A stretch of DNA of 64,000 nucleotides from Tomocerus qinae (GCA_020055645.1 CM034548.1:1612001-1676000); one strand, 5' to 3'. Shown: positions 36,801 through 49,069, numbered from the stretch's first letter. Translations and numbers: made by a program. The notes: a model not told the origin generated them from the sequence alone.

Positions 36801-38391
36801 GGGTTGTTAGCGGCCCCATTGGTTGAATCCTACTCTGATTGATGAAAACTTATCAGTTTATGACAACAATGATCATCTGCTAAGCTATTTCATACTTTGG
36901 CACCGAATTTTATTCAAAATTCAATCACGAAATTTAAACGAAACTATTTTTTACCATTTTTACCATTTATACCACTTACCACTACTTTTTAGGTAGTGGT
37001 ATTTAACGTTAAATACCATTAAAAACCACTTACCACTGGTAAGTGGTAAATGGTATTTTGTACACTGATTATATGCTTAATAAGTATTTGTCAAAACGGG
37101 CTGCATGTACTTGTATGAATAGCATATAAATTAAAAATGGATCAGAAATATTAATATCTACCTAATTGCTTATTTGTAATTTTAAATGAAACCATTTATG
37201 TATGCAGTATGTTGTGGTCGTGGTGAGTCTGAAGGCAGGCTTGGAGACCAAATCTTGGACTATATTTACTCACATGGCCATATTCGGATCGATACTTCTC
37301 TGGATCGTCTTTCTGATACTGTACAGGTAGTCATAGTCAAGTAGCATCTCTTTCTTTGCTCCATTATTAGAATACTGTATATGGATTAGAAAATGCGTGG
37401 GTCCTTGTCCACTAAATTTTCGAACTTTCCTTTTGGTAGGGTAGGTATTAGATTGGTTGGGTCTAATACTATTGTGGGAACATCTACCAATTTTATGCAA
37501 ATAATTTTTATTATTCGTATGCTATTGCCAACTGGATAGACGAATTTTTTGGGGGATTTACAATTTGCATGTACACCAGTAAAAATGAAATAATTTTATC
37601 AGTTTGGTGTGGCGATGTCTTCCTCTGGGTGCCGAGATTAGTGGAGTTGGTTGGATGGTTTATACATCACCTGTGTTCTGGCTGGGTCTTCTTCTGATTC
37701 CAGCAACTACTTTAATACCTGATCTTGCTTTAAAAGCGTAAGTCTCTTTTCATAATCCGTTATTGTATAACTATGAACATGTATGTTCTTTATTTCTGTT
37801 CTTTATCACTTTCACACAACAAAAACGTACTAAAACGCGAATCTAATTACTTCTTTTACGGTACACAGAATTCAAGAAACGATGTTCCAAACGTTAGAAA
37901 ACCAATTTCGCGAGAGTGAGATTCTAAATCAAGATCCCAGTAAAATCCTTACTCAGGAAAAGCACAGGTATGGTTAAATAATGCATTATAATCCCTAAAT
38001 GGTTGTCACTGTCACCTTCAGTCTTAATGCTTTACAGTCACAATTTTTAAAGTCAAATTGTGGTAACAGAACTGAAATTAAAATAAGTGATTTGTTATGC
38101 GATCATGACCATCTATCTTCGTTTTATGGGCTGTTTTGCCAGAAAACAATTATCAGTATAATATTTTGGCCAGGGACTTTACTGACACTGTCAAGTGTTA
38201 ACTTCAATTTATTTTTTCGTTGAACAAAATCATTAGTTTCTCATATAAAAAGAAAAATCATTTCTAAATGAAAATACTACCTATTTTGGTCGATATAGTA
38301 GATAGTGTTTAACTTTTACCTTGTGTTTTTATTACTTAGGTTCCCAACTATGAATTTTTGGAAGATATATCCCCAATTATCACCACTTTGA
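30871..38391 (+). CDS. ATP8A: P4-ATPase phospholipid flippase, ATP8A class (19 core exons)
   Basis: A P4-type ATPase that, by family knowledge, moves phosphatidylserine and related lipids to the cytosolic leaflet with a CDC50 partner. Exons (all GT-AG, joined in frame): 30871-31139, 31233-31331, 31408-31568, 31793-31990, 32079-32368, 32473-32588, 32743-32838, 32917-33372, 33470-33622, 33756-33893, 34024-34176, 35023-35229, 35359-35517, 35767-35952, 36082-36339, 37208-37326, 37603-37737, 37869-37967, 38340-38391. Visible motifs: [12 protein letters not shown]-domain DGET, membrane PISL, phosphorylation DKTGT, nucleotide-binding KGAD, TGDK and GDGANDV. In the model using the 11563 first exon the product is about 1152 residues, the DKTGT aspartate is near residue 455, and length fits the family. 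The stop at 38389 gives a short C-tail. The last exon (17 codons) is the least certain. The first exon listed starts mid-codon, so an upstream exon is needed. No disabling change was seen. Assignment to ATP8A rather than ATP8B rests on overall likeness. Confidence 0.95.
34301..34768. mobile_element. Inverted-repeat element in ATP8A intron 12
   Basis: Imperfect arms starting near GACGTCAAC and ending near GTTGAAAAGACGT pair through AACTCAACGAAAAT. Internal CACCGACAAGG(T/C)AAAC units are repeated three times. It lies between exons 34024-34176 and 35023-35229. Confidence 0.7.
34857..34992. mobile_element. Foldback MITE with perfect 56-bp arms in ATP8A intron 12
   Basis: Arms 34857-34912 and 34937-34992 are exact reverse complements over all 56 bp, with a 24-bp loop. 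Starts TGTGTAAATCC. The identity implies recent insertion or arm homogenisation. The right end lies 30 bp from the acceptor of the next exon (35023). Confidence 0.95.
36498..37067. mobile_element. Non-autonomous hAT element in an ATP8A intron, 8-bp target duplication
   Basis: 570 bp with ends CAGTGTACAAAAT and ATTTTGTACACTG, flanked by ATTATATG at 36490-36497 and 37068-37075. Rich in GGTAAAAATGGTAAAT-type and TACCACTTACCA-type subterminal repeats. A diverged relative starts at 49736. Confidence 0.93.
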
Positions 38392-38600
38392 GACACACTG
38401 TACACTAATTTATTGCTGATTCATTTTTATATACATTTTTATCGAGATGTCTAATTTTAAAAAAAGGAGTAGGAAATATACAGCGGAGTGATCCTTTGCA
38501 AATATGAGTATTGTACAAATAAGAACAATTTATTTAAGTATTGTATGAGTAATCAAAAACTGTCACAAATTTTACTCCTCGGTCTTCGGCAGTTAATAAA
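38392..38600 (+). other. Putative 3' UTR of ATP8A
   Basis: Follows the stop at 38389-38391 and contains AATAAA at 38595-38600. The true cleavage site cannot be told from sequence alone. Confidence 0.35.
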
Positions 38601-40189
38601 TAAGAAGATGGTAATGAGTAATACCAATTCGGTACCAGAAGAAAAATAGTTCGTTTTTCGATTATTAAATGCAGCCTCAGGTAAAAACCTCCAAATATAA
38701 TAATAATTAATAAAGTGATTTAGAAGACTGACTACATAATGTATTGTTAGTATGAAAACATTCTCGTGCGGGTATAATAAGTAAATCTACCAAACTATGC
38801 AATTTTTATTGTAATTTTAATTGCTTTATTGTCAAACACTACCCAGATTCACTGTTAAATTAAACTAATTTCCAATTGAGGACCAAAATATAGTAGATAT
38901 GGCAATTAAATAATAGTATAAACAAGTCAGGTATTGTACAACAGACAGAGTTTAAAGGAACAATATGAAATGTTTGAAATAACTGTTTGGGAAATATTTA
39001 GCGATTTTTGATCTCTCGGACACTACTGCTTTGTGCTTTAATATAGATTAGATTTCATTTCAATACACCAAATTTCAGCTATCTCAATTCGGTCTGGTAT
39101 TACGGTAAAGTACAAGTTGCACAAATATATATCATCAAATCCAAATACTGTTTTGTGTGATTCATTACTTCACGATGTTATCGTCCTCCGTCCACAGTTA
39201 TAAGAAAATAATAACAACAATTTTTTAAATAAAGAGAGGACAAACATAATAATGTGGATAACATTACTTTTTATCCAAATGGTAGTATTGGTAGTAATAT
39301 GTCTACTTAATTTTATGATGAGTTCGACAACAATAAAGTGCTAATAAAGGGAGAAATTAGGTCACCGGCCGGAATTTCGTTTGTTAGAAAAGCAGGGTTT
39401 ATTGTTTCGTTTATGCTGCACTTCTTCAATAATGTTTGTGTTCTCAATTTGATCCTGTCTACTGGTTTTGTCGTGCATGAAGTTTGTTAGCTTTTGTAAC
39501 TATTTAGTAATTTAGTAATAACTATCTACATACGCAGGTAGAAAAAGTAGCTGCAAAGTGGAGGTAAACAGGCAGAGAATCCCTTCAAATAACCATAAAC
39601 TCAGAATGGACCATTTGATAATCTGACCCCGATGTCAATAATCCATGTATACCTCATTTTTGTATGTAAGGATTTTATGCACAACTGATAAAATTCAATG
39701 TAATATAAGACGAAATAAGTGCATTAAATAGTGCACAATTTGGGGTCTACAGGTTGAAATCATGAATATTATCTCAAATGGGGGATAGCTTTTAGGTCTT
39801 TTTACTACAAAGGAGCACTTTAAATTCTTTATGCTGCACTGCACAGGTTCAAGAATGGAATACTCATTGTCCTATGTAGACTATAATATTATTATATAGT
39901 CCTTTGATTATTATTACTTTAAACGTTCTTGTTTTGTGATTAATTTTGCATTGTGTTGCATAACAATTGACCAACACTTTACAACCCTTTTCTGTCCCTT
40001 AATTTTTGAAATTGCCTGTGTAATGGTAACCGAGTTTCTGCATGAAACGCTGGCTTTTGCTGATGTATTTGTATCACGTTTAGTTAGGTAGATTTATTAC
40101 GTAGATAAGTACATATGTTTGTTTGTACAAAAATTCTTTGATTATGACTATCTCGTTGTGCCTTTATTTAGGTTGAAAGATATCATTGC
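38601..40189. other. Intergenic, nothing recognised
   Basis: Very AT-rich flank downstream of ATP8A with no repeat or coding signal seen. Confidence 0.4.
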
Positions 40190-40690
40190 GTTTGATGAAG
40201 TGTCTGTAGCAGCATGCCTCCTAAGGTATCTGTGTTCATTTATTATTATTTTCCTCCAGATTACAATTTATGTAAATGGCTTCCAAATCCCTAACGCCCC
40301 GACTAATGTCCACTTTCCCATCGTCACCGTCCGACTCTCTTATGATTTAACTCTTAGAAACACTAAAGGCATTTATTCATTTATATTTAGTCTTGGTTTC
40401 ATCTCCATAAAACAGCTTACGTCCAAATGGAAATCTTCCTGTGGTTTCCCTGTGCCTGTGAACACTCCTTCCAAGCCTTCCATAGAGCCAATTTTACTTA
40501 TAATTTTATAAATACTAATTCGCATGTTCTTTATCAATTTCGCATGTCCCATTATTTATTTAATAAAAGCCTCGACATATATTTGACAATTACAAGCAAG
40601 ATTTATAATAGCTGTAAACGCTTTGAATTGTTTAAACGCTTTCATTGACAACAATGGCTTTAGGAAAATCCTGTTTTGAAAACTTTTCCC
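40190..40690 (-). pseudogene. Decayed coding remnant, family unrecognised
   Basis: On the minus strand a protein-like reading frame with varied composition (for example GSMEGLEGVFTGTGKP) is broken at a handful of places. The plus-strand overlap gives a chance open frame of 130 codons. I do not recognise the family. Host gene copy, transposon or older insertion are all possible, so it is treated as a fossil. Confidence 0.3.
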
Positions 40691-41131
40691 ACCTTAAAAA
40701 AATTCTCTTTCAATATATAATTTTGCCCCAAGACCAACAAAATATCAGTAAACTTTTTATATTATATTCTCAAACATAAAATTCACTATACTCCTAAAAT
40801 ATCAGTATCAAATTGGTTAAAAAAGCAACTTTACTGTACGGTGTCAGTATGAGTTCGAAGAATCATCGATTGGATGCGAACCCGTAAAAAAGTAGGTGGT
40901 GACAATTTATTCCTGAATGTCTTCTTGTATAAATTTTGAGACTTTTAATGATCATATATTTCTTACTCGATAAGTTTAATTATTAAAATGCAGATTTGGA
41001 TATCACACATATCACTATCACTGTTTAGTATTTTGATTGAACTACTTATCAATCACTTATATTATAACCACCGTCTTAGAGAAAGCAATAAATTTACCTA
41101 CCTATGTATTATATAGCCAATAAACAATTAG

Positions 41132-41200
41132 ACGAAAAAAAATGCTGCGCCTCATTTTAGCCTAGTTTAACATTGAGCCTGGGGCGCAGCATTTTTTTGT
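41132..41200. mobile_element. Small inverted-repeat element
   Basis: Arms AAAAAAAATGCTGCGCC and GGCGCAGCATTTTTTT around a loop of about 30 bp, 69 bp in all. Confidence 0.6.
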
Positions 41201-41410
41201 ACAGTTTTAAAAAAACGCGATAGTATGTCACTATATGTGGTAGTATAATATATTATTTATAATGTTTACACTCGTAAAATTTTCTTTCTCTTGTTGACTG
41301 GTTCGTGATTCTTATCGTATCAAAGTTAGTAGTTTATTTGTTACAAAATTAGGTTACTCGCATGCACAGGGCGGAAACTTAACGGTAACCGATAAGCGAT
41401 TGCTTGGGAG

Positions 41411-42534
41411 GTCCGACGTATTTTTTCAGGGATTTTTAGACCCAACAAACTTCCTAACTAAGACTTGAATTCCATAGTTGGTGCACTCTACCTACAAGTA
41501 CAAACTAACCAGACGTTGAACTACATTACATAGGTAGTTTATCATTATCGTAAATAATATAATGTAATGTAGTGTATTATGCTACCCATCCAAATTCGAA
41601 AGTGAATGTGGAAACTCCCGGAATAACTTACAAGGAAATGGCGCTCTGCAGGTTCCCACTGAAAAAAACACGAAACCGCCGCCAGGAGAAACAAAAAAGC
41701 GCATTGTTAAATGTTGGGGATCGCAATTCAATCCAGAACTGAAAAAAACTATGTTAACCCTAGTCCGTCCGGGCTATGAAATCAATGTTAATGCCATTTT
41801 TGACAATCAGGGTTCGTGGCACGGTATCATAAACAATATGACTTCACCAACAGCGCCATTACATGGGGTGGTCCACCTATAGACTCAGGGTTTTCGAAAT
41901 CATCACTGTCCATAGAGGGGCCAGCTCGGGCATTAGGGTAGCAAAGTGGTCCCACTGTTGAGTTTCTTAATTTTATTTTGTCCTAAACATCAACCAATTT
42001 TAATGAAATTTTCTACATAAAGTGAGAAATGCATCCTTGCCAAATACAAAATCCATGAAGTTATAAGGCATATATGCTCTGAGCAAGGATAGACAATGCG
42101 GGCATTCTAGGGTTAATAATTGGTATCGTTTTCTTGACAATTAGTCAGTTTACAGTTTAGTTGTATTATGAAGTGTTCTGGTCAGTTTTCCATTTTAGCC
42201 GGTTAAAAATTATTTTGACCAGCCAGCCGGCTAAAGTGGCTGAAATGGCTAGTGGCCAAAAATCGTGGTTTTTTTAAATTTCCCGCCAAATCAAGGATGA
42301 TTTTCTCAGTTCCCATAACCCCATTTGACTATTTTTGGCCATTTCAGCCATTTTAGCCACTGGCTAACAGAATTTCAACCAGCCTGCTGGCCATTATAGC
42401 CAGCCATTTTAACCAACCGCCGGCTGGTCACCGAACATTGGTTCTGGTTAGTTTGTAGGATGCACCAACTATGAAACTCGGATCTAAGTTAGATGCCTGT
42501 TGGGTCTAAGCAGCTCTGACAAAATACGTCTGAC
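41411..42534. mobile_element. Inverted-repeat element, about 1.1 kb, hosting a nested hAT MITE
   Basis: Arms of about 100 bp pair through CCGACGTATTTT, TTTAGACCCAACA, CATAGTTGGTGCA and ACAAACTAACCAGA. A second element (42183-42440) is inserted at the inner edge of the right arm. The remaining interior has no clear coding. Confidence 0.75.
42183..42440. mobile_element. hAT-type MITE, 258 bp, 8-bp target duplication
   Basis: Starts CAGTTTTCCATTTTAGCCGG, ends in the complement of CAATGTTCGGTGACC, and is flanked by GTTCTGGT at 42175-42182 and 42441-42448. The arms pair through CCAGCC, GGCTGAAATGGC and GGCCAAAAAT. Confidence 0.85.
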
Positions 42535-42550
42535 ATCACACATCTAATCA

Positions 42551-43117
42551 GTATACTGGTCTTGCAACAGTAGTAAACTGGTCTGATGGCTAAATTATTG
42601 AACATTGGTGATCAATACAATGGTCAATACATACACTATGACAAATGTAACACAAATTTATTCAATCTAAACCTTATCTTACTCCTGAACTCAAGTCTCA
42701 TTCTAAAACATGAGCTTTAGCCTTCTGCGTATCCGACTCCAATGATATTGACAAAATTTTAATCTTCACGACTACTGAGAATCTCCAAGTAACCTTTTTA
42801 TAATAATTACACTGGAAATATTCTGTGCAAATTGGTCTTGACAAACTGCGTTATCATATTAATTGAAAAAATCGTAATTGTTTGTTTTGACATTGATTTA
42901 ATTGTAATAATAAATATGTATTGCTAATCCTAATAATAATAATCCAATGTAAATTGTTTTGCAGTATACCAGTTTACATTTAGAAAAAGACCAATTTACA
43001 TTTACAGAAAGACCAGTTTACTAGTTGCAATTTTTCCAGAAAGACCAGTTTACTAGTTGCAATTTTTCCAGAAAGGCCAGTTTACTAGTTGCAATTTTTC
43101 CAGAAAGACCAGTTTTT
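42551..43117. repeat. 32-bp GACCAGTTTACTA array with one inverted unit upstream
   Basis: Four to five units at 42963-43117, the best ones of 32 bp (GACCAGTTTACTAGTTGCAA and a T/C/A-rich remainder). One inverted unit lies at 42551-42586 (TGCAACAGTAGTAAACTGGTC). The opposed layout suggests the ends of one element. Confidence 0.75.
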
Positions 43118-43761
43118 AAAGACGAGTTTAAGGTACACCGTCTGACATCCCGAGGAAATGCATAATCAAAAAAAATGAGCTATAAGTTCTTTTGATTTTG
43201 AAATTTATGTTATTTGAATTTACGTTGTACTAAAAAGTAACAGGGAAAGAGCTTTATAAAATTAATACTTAATATAATTATGTTTGGTCTTGGCCACAGT
43301 AATAAATCTTCCTGTTTGTCTCCTACCCTACCCCTTCAAGGCTTGCTTAGCTGAAACGCGTTGAACTGAATGAACTAGGGTAGGAAAAGTTTTCAGAAGC
43401 AAGAAACAAGCCCTACATGTACCGATAAATTCTTTGCTCTTTTTTCTAAGATCAATTTTGACTTTCTACGTCACTGTCCCGATTTTTTAAGTAGTTTTTT
43501 AAAAAATTTCGAATTCATTTACACGGGATGAGTTGGATTCATTTACATGGGACGCCACCGTGACGTGATAAAATCTGTTGCGCAAGAAAACAATACTGAA
43601 AGGTACATAAATATTATACTCCACTACTTTGTAGTCGAACAGATTTTATTGTTCACAGCTGACAACACGAGGCTTACCGGACTTGACAAATAAGCAAGCC
43701 TCTTAATACGTTACAGTGCAGTATTTGGTGCCCTATTATTTTCCACAAATTCTTATATATA

Positions 43762-43961
43762 TGTTACAGGAAATTTGTACAGACCGGACATGTGAACCTA
43801 ACCTAATTTAAATCAATCAAACTTACATGAAAGTGAAATTGACAGTCAATAAGTTATTTTAGATTAGGTTAGGTTCGTTGAAAATCAAAATTTTGGTTTT
43901 TCATTTTACATATGTCCTAGGCATTTTGCATATGTCCGGTCTGTACAAATTCCCTGTAACA
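43762..43961. mobile_element. TA-flanked MITE, copy 1 (200 bp)
   Basis: Ends TGTTACAGGAAATTTGTACA and its near-exact complement, flanked by TA on both sides. TA duplication fits Tc1/mariner-type transposition. Copy 2 is at 53064-53315. Confidence 0.8.
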
Positions 43962-44105
43962 TATACACTAAAATACTATCGACTATCCCTCCTTTCTTTG
44001 TACTTAAAAAAAGTTCATATTATTTTTTGACGCAGTAGTTACTAGTGCTTAGTATTTTTTGTAAGGGCAAATACATCTTATTGACTAATAATGACTGTAG
44101 TATAA

Positions 44106-44231
44106 ACGTTAAGTGACACATGTGCATTGAATTCTGTGTGTATCAATGCCAATAATATTTTATATCAATCTCAAGCATCAAAAATTTTTGGCAACCTGTT
44201 TGATGGTGTGGAACCAATGAAATCCTAGTAA
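44106..44231 (+). repeat. Dispersed repeat (also 48954-49069)
   Basis: Both copies carry AAGTGA.ACATG..CATTGAATTC, GCATCAAAAA, TTTTGGCAACCTG and CAATGAAATCCTAGTA in the same order and orientation. Confidence 0.75.
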
Positions 44232-45750
44232 CTATAATAGTAATTTGTCCAACCATTTTCATTATAATCCGATAGGTCAATTTTTCAACTTTTTTGCGGG
44301 TTATATCAGAATTTCTAAAACCCGCAAAAATGTCCACCAACGATTTTGATGAAAATTAGTGGAAAAATCGCTAATGCGATTCAAAGAAAGGCTGTGAAAT
44401 CCCTACTTAGAAATGAAAAGTAGAAACATCGACCTAGTTGATCCGATGGATGTATTCATGTCTTCAGAAGATGAAATATGAATCCATTTTTTATTAAACT
44501 CTATCTCATTTTTAACTTTTGCAATGAAAACTAAATAAAAATTGACTGTTTGAAAAATAATTCCAGCTGCGGAATTATTTCGACTATTCACCCGTTTTTT
44601 TGTGGGTTTGAAACAATAATTCCGCGCTCGATATTTACGGTAATAACTTAACATACTCATAATTGCATGCTCATCAAATAAATTCCGATTGAGTTGGGTT
44701 TTTAATAAATGATTTGCTCGATTTTTTTATTATGGATGCAAAATTGCCATTAAATTTTTTTATCTTTTGCACGCCCCGTACTATTTTAGACTACAAAATT
44801 TTAAATTTTGGGAAAAATGTAATATACTTTTATAACGATCATGGATTTTGCATTATCTTGCTATTTTAACATTTGATAATATGATTATATTTAGCAGCCT
44901 AGTACTAACTATCAATATCCTGCTTGACGAAAATTACAGATCTTTGATGTAATTTCTTTGGCAAGGTCATTAGGAAGAATTAATGCATACCTAATACCGA
45001 ACTGCAAATAATTTAGTGGTTGACTTGCTAGAACGAATTTACCTGGTGGCTACACTATCAAATACTATATGATGTGTAGAGTAGAGCGAGGAAGAATATC
45101 ACAAACCAGAAAGCAGACTGTTTAGCGAATGCAGTCTCAAGTTATCAGTTTGTAAAAGAGTATAATATATAGGTGAGTTGTAGACTCACAAATGTAATTT
45201 TTATGGATTTACACCTAGTTTATAATAGTTCAGGTTCCACGACGTTATCATGGGAGGATAATGCCGAGTTGCATTTATAGTTAGAATCAAAGCGTTAATT
45301 GAAGGTGAAAATCGTCACGCTTGGATCATTGAAATATTCCAATAATTCGGAAAGTGAAGAACTTCATTGTAACGTCAAAATAACTTCGTAATACCCAAAT
45401 TGTAAATTTTGAAAGTGAATATTTACTCGGTAACTTCACGATAACTTCGTAAAACCGGAACTATAAACTAGTCATTACCGTCTCAAGTGATTCTCAAGTA
45501 GAAATATGGTGTTAAAAGTAGGGTGCTGTGTGTAGTTGACTTGGTACTTGGATGGAACTGAAATGCTTTCCAAGTTGGCTGATTTTGAGTAGGTTTGTTT
45601 ATGTGATTGGTGATAATTTGTACTATTGTACTGTGAGTGAGTCATGATTTTTAATATCTGTTGCAGACCTATGCATGTTCTTGGACAACTTGTGCGTTGT
45701 AAGTATCTCCTTCATTTTTATGCATACCTACCTTATTGCTATAGTTAATT
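44232..45750. other. Intergenic, nothing recognised
   Basis: AT-rich sequence. Near 45360-45470 a weak duplication of GTAACNTCANNATAACTTCGTAA is visible. No gene seen. Confidence 0.35.
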
Positions 45751-45913
45751 CAATTAATGTTTTCGATGATGCACCCCCAAGCAGTTTACCCGAAGTCCAA
45801 CACACGTAATGTGCCTATGTCGGGTGCCTTCCAAAGTTACCCGAAATAGACACATTGCGTGTGATGGACTTGGGATAAACTGCTTTGGGGCACATTATCG
45901 AAAACATTAATTG
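45751..45913. mobile_element. Foldback MITE, 163 bp
   Basis: Starts CAATTAATGTTTTCGAT and ends in its complement. The arms of about 75 bp continue through GCAGTTTA, CACACG and AATGTG. Confidence 0.9.
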
Positions 45914-46132
45914 TTTGTGTAAATGTTGTCGGTGTTACTTTACCTGTCTCGTACATTTTAAGTAGCACACCGCTATGCGCTAGTTTACTATATTCCTCTG
46001 CCTTGCATTGTTTGGCTCCTAATTCTTTATTACTCAACAAATAGTCGCTTTGTCACTATGACACAACAAATACAAACGATTATTGGCACCAACACAACAC
46101 TTGACTTAACACATTACAAGTTATTATTATCA

Positions 46133-46366
46133 TATTCAGCTAACTTTCCAGTTCATTTTTAATCCTATTAATTGGTCTTTTGTTCTTTGCTGGCGAAGCA
46201 GTGAGCTGCGAAGAAATCGTGAATGAGAATCAATAGACCACCCACCAAGCTAATTGGGTGGCCTATTCTTCTCTACTCACGATTCCTTCAGAGCTCACTG
46301 CTTGCCAGCCAAGAACAAAAGATAAAAATTAGGGATTAAAAATGAGCTGGAAGAGTTAGCTGAATA
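46133..46366. mobile_element. Foldback MITE, 234 bp
   Basis: Starts TATTCAGCTAACT and ends in its complement. The arms of about 110 bp include TTCATTTTTAATCC, TCTTTTGTTCTT and GCAGTGAGCT. Confidence 0.9.
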
Positions 46367-46860
46367 GGGTAATAAATGCTGCTGCTGTGCTACTCACACC
46401 TCAGCAATCTTCAGCGTCATACTATAGTCAAGACAGAATATTATTGAGTTTTGGAAAAACATTGGGCTGAATTTAGGCTGCGGTACACCGTTGCCCGTGT
46501 TGCTTCTCTCCATTGTTGCCAATTCATCTCTTATCACCGGTAACACCGGCGACATTCTAATCTGATCGCAATAAATTCCAAGCAGTCCAGAAAAAATTTG
46601 CGATTTTTAAAAATCTGTCATTCTTTGCTTGTGGTCTTTTATCTGACAAGCCTATAACCTCCGTTGAGCGTGGTCAAAATTCCCACAACCATGGAAATTC
46701 TGATTATTGCCTATGCAATTGCAATTGCTGAGGTTTGAGTGGTGGCAGTTGGGTATTTGGAATTTTTGGATGTTACGTTTTTATTATTAGTCCAGGTCCA
46801 AAATTCAACTTTTCATCAGAAAGATAATAGATATTTAATTCCATCAAAATTGGCTTAGCT

Positions 46861-46959
46861 TCAACGAAAACTTATAGTCGAGCAAATGAACGTGGGAAGC
46901 CTAATTGCAACATTTGGCTGGACCTCCCGTGTTGATGCTAGGCTGCAAGTTTTCGTTGA
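46861..46959. mobile_element. Short inverted-repeat element
   Basis: Terminal TCAACGAAAACTT and AAGTTTTCGTTGA enclose about 70 bp. Confidence 0.6.
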
Positions 46960-47449
46960 AAATAAGTCTATTGTAATGCACCATATATGCAACATACATG
47001 CCACATGCATGCAACATACATACAGCCATATATGTATAAATAAACTATATAAATAATCTATATGAAACATTGAGAAAACTACAATAAAAATCATATGACA
47101 TGGCAAGTCCTAAACCGCAAAAAATTTAAACACTTCCATATGAAGATGGGGTTTTAGTCACCGGTTTTAGTCACTGTATGTAAATATATTGCACTTCATT
47201 TTAAAAGATTGCGGAATAGGCCTCCGCTCATGACTCCCTCCAATCACAAGAACGAAAATTTTTTAACACTGACGGTATAGACTATGCATCATATAGATAT
47301 TCCTTATAGTATTATAGTTTATATATATGCATACAGCATTAATATGCAACATAACACAACATTGTCCTTCAAATGAAAAGTGGAATTTTGGAGCTGGTAC
47401 TGTTGTATACAGTATACATGTACTGTTGTAATTTGTCGTGTAGCTGTAG

Positions 47450-47670
47450 GACATGTCACTACACTGAGGGGTTTCAAAGTAGAGAGTTGTACGGGCCGCT
47501 CGTACGGGCACATGATTTTTCACGGGTACGGGCGTGCACATGGTGGTCAACGTTTGTCACGGGCTGGTAGGGGCAGGCAAATTACTGCTTCCCGCATACT
47601 TTAGTGTGTGCTCGACCTGTGTCCGTACGGATACATACAACAGAACTTTTACGGGCACAGCAATACCTTT
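47450..47670. repeat. Degenerate TACGGGCAC-rich segment
   Basis: Scattered TACGGGC, ACGGGC and GTACGG units on both strands resemble subterminal repeats of a non-autonomous element. Ends are not defined. Confidence 0.4.
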
Positions 47671-47854
47671 CCATTCCCGTTCGAGCTTAACAACACAACC
47701 AAATCAATCATAACTTCATTGTTTAAACAATTTAATTCCTATGCGTTCACATAAATCATAAAAATTAGTCAGTCATCAGCAGAGCCGTGATATGTATTTA
47801 TTTATTTCCCGAAAATATGTAGGTAAACATTTTCAAAAAAATGGCAAAATGTGT

Positions 47855-48030
47855 ACAAAAATATGTACAAAAAACAGCAAAATATGTAGAAAAAGGTACC
47901 CAAAAAAGCAAAATATGTAGAAAAAGGTACCCAAAAAAGCAAAATATGTTGAAAAAGGTACCCAAAAAAGCAAAATATGTATCAAAAAACGGAAAATATG
48001 TACGAAAATATGTACAAAAAATCCAAAAAA
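47855..48030. repeat. 31-bp minisatellite
   Basis: About three full units GGTACCCAAAAAAGCAAAAT plus ATGTAGAAAAA, with degenerate flanking copies. Open frames on both strands here follow from the repeat. Confidence 0.85.
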
Positions 48031-48639
48031 GTCGTGGGCTAAAAACAAAATTTTTTTAAATGAAATTAGTAAGATTTGTTTATAAAGACAAAAAAATATA
48101 TTAAAGATGTCAAACTATTTTCAAAATTGTGTCAAATTTCTTATAAGCTTCTACTTTGTGGTAAAATATAGGCTTAATTACCAACCCCCCCCCCCTGCAA
48201 TAAAGATCGGTCTGTCGCTCTCCCTTTCCCTTCATGATGCAGGTGCACAGAAGAGCCATCTACCTTTCGTTACGAGATTTGTAAAGAAGGCTCAGTCAGC
48301 TTTAACAATCTGCTTGGTCATTTGACTCCTCCCACCACCTTTGCATCTATCAGCAGTCTAAAGACATCCCACTACTCCGACTTTTTCGCACTTTAAAACC
48401 AATAAACATTCTAGCCAGCCAACATAACATATGTTGGCTCGTTTTTAACAAAGAATCGGTTTTTCTTTTAGATACAGGTGAATTATTTTGACTGAGCTGA
48501 ATGGATGCGCGGTAGCGACCAATTTTAAACGCAGGAGTGAAGTGATGACTGACACATTTATTTAGAAGAAACCATGTCCAATAGATGTAAAAAAAAGTAG
48601 CGGAGATAACCAGAGGGTTTGCCACGTTAAATGACGTTT

Positions 48640-48960
48640 TTATTGCATTTTTCCAATGACCTTTGACCTATTGACCCAGATGACTTTACATTGATCTGAC
48701 TTAACGAATAACCTTTCGAACAAGCTATCGCATGACGTTCGACAATGCCGATATCTAAAGTTACAGCAATTTTTAATTTTTGAACCACGCCCAAAGACAG
48801 GGGTGTGTCCGATGTTAACCATATTCAAACTTTACCTCAATTTTTATCCCTAGATTACGTTCAGAAAGTTTGAACAAACCGTTCTTGAGTTATCATGCTA
48901 ACGGACGGACAGACAGATCAGGCATTCTTATAAAGCAGCTCCGCTACTTAATAAACGTAA
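48640..48960 (+). repeat. Dispersed repeat, copy 2 (first at 2090-2450)
   Basis: Diverged copy ending CGGACAGACAGATCAGGCATT and GCAGCTCCGCTACTTAAT, immediately followed by the 48954-49069 repeat. Confidence 0.6.
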
Positions 48961-49069
48961 AGTGATACATGCTCATTGAATTCCTTAGATATCTATATAT
49001 ACATTAATGTCGCATCAAAAAAAATTTTGGCAACCTGATTGGTGTGAAGACAATGAAATCCTAGTATAT
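48954..49069 (+). repeat. Dispersed repeat (also 44106-44231)
   Basis: Second copy of the ATCAAAAA...TTTTGGCAACCTG family. Its adjacency to the previous repeat suggests they may be one composite element. Confidence 0.7.

Noticed and set aside
47833-48059. Opposed 71-72 codon frames, one Lys-rich and one Phe/Leu-rich
   Set aside because: By-products of the 31-bp minisatellite.
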